Assembly: GCA_945890705.1 (NCBI GenBank)
Contig: CAMDCY010000011.1
Coordinates: 1 to 36,487 of the forward strand
Length of the DNA: 36,487 bases
Source: Hydrogenophaga intermedia
GTDB lineage: Bacteria > Pseudomonadota > Gammaproteobacteria > Burkholderiales > Burkholderiaceae_C
Direction of reading: 5' to 3'
Part shown: in pieces, positions 35,103 through 36,487 of the stretch
Layout of the letters: every line of letters starts with the position of its first letter
How positions within the stretch are numbered: position 1 is the stretch's first letter
Program-made: the position numbers and the translations under genes
The notes under the pieces: generated by a model
What the model was told of the DNA's origin: nothing
Databases searched by the model: none
Seen by the model: the letters and a program-made list of their open reading frames with translations, nothing else

Positions 35103-36487
35103 TCAGCCAGGCAGGGACTTCTCTTGCGCCCGCAAGGCAAATTCGGCCCGCAAGGCGCGCAGCTTTTCGCGCGGGTCTTCTTTGATGGTGTTTTGGTCCA
35201 AGGCCATTTCGGTGATGAAACGGCTGGGCAGGCCGGCGATGTAGTCGCGCCCTTTTTTGCGCCGCTTGAGCCAGCTCACCGACAAGGTGCGCTGGGCGCG
35301 GGTGATGCCCACGTACATCAGTCGGCGCTCTTCTTGCAAGCGCAGTGCGATGCTTTCTTGCGCGGCTTCGCTGCTGGCGTTGGCATCGTCGTCGAGCTTG
35401 AAGGGCAGCAGGCCTTCGTTGACGCCCGCGAGCGTGACGTGCGGCCACTCCAAACCTTTCGAGGCGTGCAGCGTGGACAGGGTGACGACGTTTTGGTCTT
35501 GTTCGCGCTCGCTCAAGGTGGAGAGCAGGGCGATGGTTTGCACCACCTCCAACAAGGTTTTTTGCTCGCTTTGGGTTTGCACGCCAGCCTCGTCGCTGAT
35601 CTCGCCGCCAGACCGCCCCGCCATCCAATCGCAAAAGTCCACCACATTGCCCCAGCGGGCGGCGGCCACTTTCTCGTTGTCTTCGCTCTCGATGAGGTGT
35701 TGCTCGTAGGCGATGTCTTTGAGCCACTCAGTCAAAAACGCGCGGGCGGCTTCGGCGCCTTCGGTGTGGCGAGCGCGGTATTCCAAGTCGTTCACCGAAC
35801 GGCCAAACTCGTGCAGCGTGGCCACAGCGCGCGAGGGCAAGGCGCTGGCGAGCGAGTTCGAGAACAGGGCCTCGAACAGGCTGATCTTGTATTGGGTGGC
35901 GAAGTTGCCGAGCTGCTGCAAGGTTTGGTGGCCGATGCCGCGCTTGGGCGTGGTCGCGGCGCGCACGAACGCTGGGTCGTCGTTGTTGTTGACCAGCAAG
36001 CGCAACCACGCGCACAGGTCGCGGATCTCGGCGCGGTCAAAAAAGCTCTGGCCGCCCGAGACCTTGTAGGGGATTTGCGCGCGGCGCAGCGACTGCTCAA
36101 ACGCCCGTGCCATGTGGTTGGCGCGGTAGAGGATGGCAAAGTCGCGCCACTCTTTGTGCACGCTGCTGGCGCGCAGGCTTTGGATGCGGGCCACGGCGCG
36201 TTCGGCCTCGTGGTCTTCGTTGTCGGCGTCCACCACGCGCACCGGTTCGCCTTCGCCCAAGTCGCTCCACAGGGTTTTGGGGAAGAGCTTGGGGTTGGGT
36301 CCAATGACGTTGTTGGCCGCGCGCAAGATCGCGCTGGTGGAGCGGTAGTTTTGCTCGAGCTTGATGACTTTGAGCTCGGGGAAGTCTTGCGGCAGGCGCT
36401 TGAGGTTGTCCAAGGTCGCGCCGCGCCAGCCGTAAATTGACTGGTCGTCGTCGCCCACTGCAGTGAAGCGGGCACGCTCACCGACCA
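35103..36487 (-). CDS. rep: Rep-type ATP-dependent DNA helicase (5' end missing)
   Basis: The C-terminal 461 residues of a superfamily 1 helicase; the start is beyond the right edge. Visible motifs are GDDDQSIYGWRGA (motif III), KLEQNYRST (motif IV), TLSTLHASKGLEW (motif V) and EERRLMYVGITRAQ (motif VI). The match to Rep (LYRANH, SGGQSFFDR, TPKRGIG) is closer than to UvrD. It unwinds DNA 3' to 5', aiding replication past bound proteins. Walker A is outside the window. The gene is unrelated to the catabolic cluster and probably marks its right border. Confidence 0.9.
   Translation of the reverse strand, partial: VGERARFTAVGDDDQSIYGWRGATLDNLKRLPQDFPELKVIKLEQNYRSTSAILRAANNVIGPNPKLFPKTLWSDLGEGEPVRVVDADNEDHEAERAVARIQSLRASSVHKEWRDFAILYRANHMARAFEQSLRRAQIPYKVSGGQSFFDRAEIRDLCAWLRLLVNNNDDPAFVRAATTPKRGIGHQTLQQLGNFATQYKISLFEALFSNSLASALPSRAVATLHEFGRSVNDLEYRARHTEGAEAARAFLTEWLKDIAYEQHLIESEDNEKVAAARWGNVVDFCDWMAGRSGGEISDEAGVQTQSEQKTLLEVVQTIALLSTLSEREQDQNVVTLSTLHASKGLEWPHVTLAGVNEGLLPFKLDDDANASSEAAQESIALRLQEERRLMYVGITRAQRTLSVSWLKRRKKGRDYIAGLPSRFITEMALDQNTIKEDPREKLRALRAEFALRAQEKSLPG

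Overview
The window reads as a chromosomal segment of a high-GC betaproteobacterium, most likely a Comamonadaceae/Burkholderiales organism of the Limnohabitans-Rhodoferax kind. That placement is inferred from protein style and codon use, since there is no rRNA gene to test it. Coding density is very high, with many 4-base start/stop overlaps. I see no tRNA, rRNA, insertion sequence, prophage or CRISPR array.

Positions 1-9.5 kb carry household functions: the start of a small exported protein; a divergent OmpR/EnvZ-type two-component pair; a solitary AceE-type 2-oxoacid dehydrogenase E1 divergent from an Lrp/AsnC regulator; a MacA/MacB-like export module split into adaptor, ATPase and permease; and a periplasmic SOUL protein. 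Positions 9.6-20 kb hold sugar genes: a GlpD-type glycerol-3-phosphate dehydrogenase, a Gfo/Idh/MocA oxidoreductase, a CE15-like esterase on the opposite strand, and a CUT1 ABC importer (binding protein, two permeases, ATPase) ending in a GH31 alpha-glycosidase. A strong terminator-like hairpin separates the binding-protein gene from the permeases.

Positions 20-30.7 kb hold a nine-gene minus-strand operon for oxidative hexuronate/aldarate catabolism. Reading with transcription: uronate dehydrogenase, aldarolactonase, TRAP transporter (P, Q, M), two enolase-superfamily glucarate-dehydratase-like enzymes, a GarL-type aldolase and a GarD/UxaA-type dehydratase. A divergent GntR/FCD regulator has palindromes in its upstream region. 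The encoded route is uronate to aldarolactone to aldarate to 5-keto-4-deoxyglucarate to pyruvate plus tartronate semialdehyde. Tartronate semialdehyde reductase and glycerate kinase are not in the window.

Positions 30.7-34.9 kb hold a flavin reductase, a YdhF-like aldo-keto reductase, an SsuD-like flavin monooxygenase and a divergent GntR/UTRA regulator. The types and order match smoA-smoB-smoC-smoD of the oxidative sulfoquinovose (sulfo-SMO) pathway, which cleaves C-S to give sulfite and glucose. The usual adjoining ABC transporter and sulfoquinovosidase are missing. In their place is a RutE-like nitroreductase translationally coupled to the regulator. The GH31 enzyme 10 kb away lacks the sulfonate-binding motif of sulfoquinovosidases, so this looks like a split or variant desulfonation system. 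The window ends inside a Rep-type DNA helicase gene.

Together, 9.6-34.9 kb looks like a catabolic neighbourhood for plant- or alga-derived carbohydrates: alpha-glycosides, uronic acids and their esters, and probably a sulfosugar.
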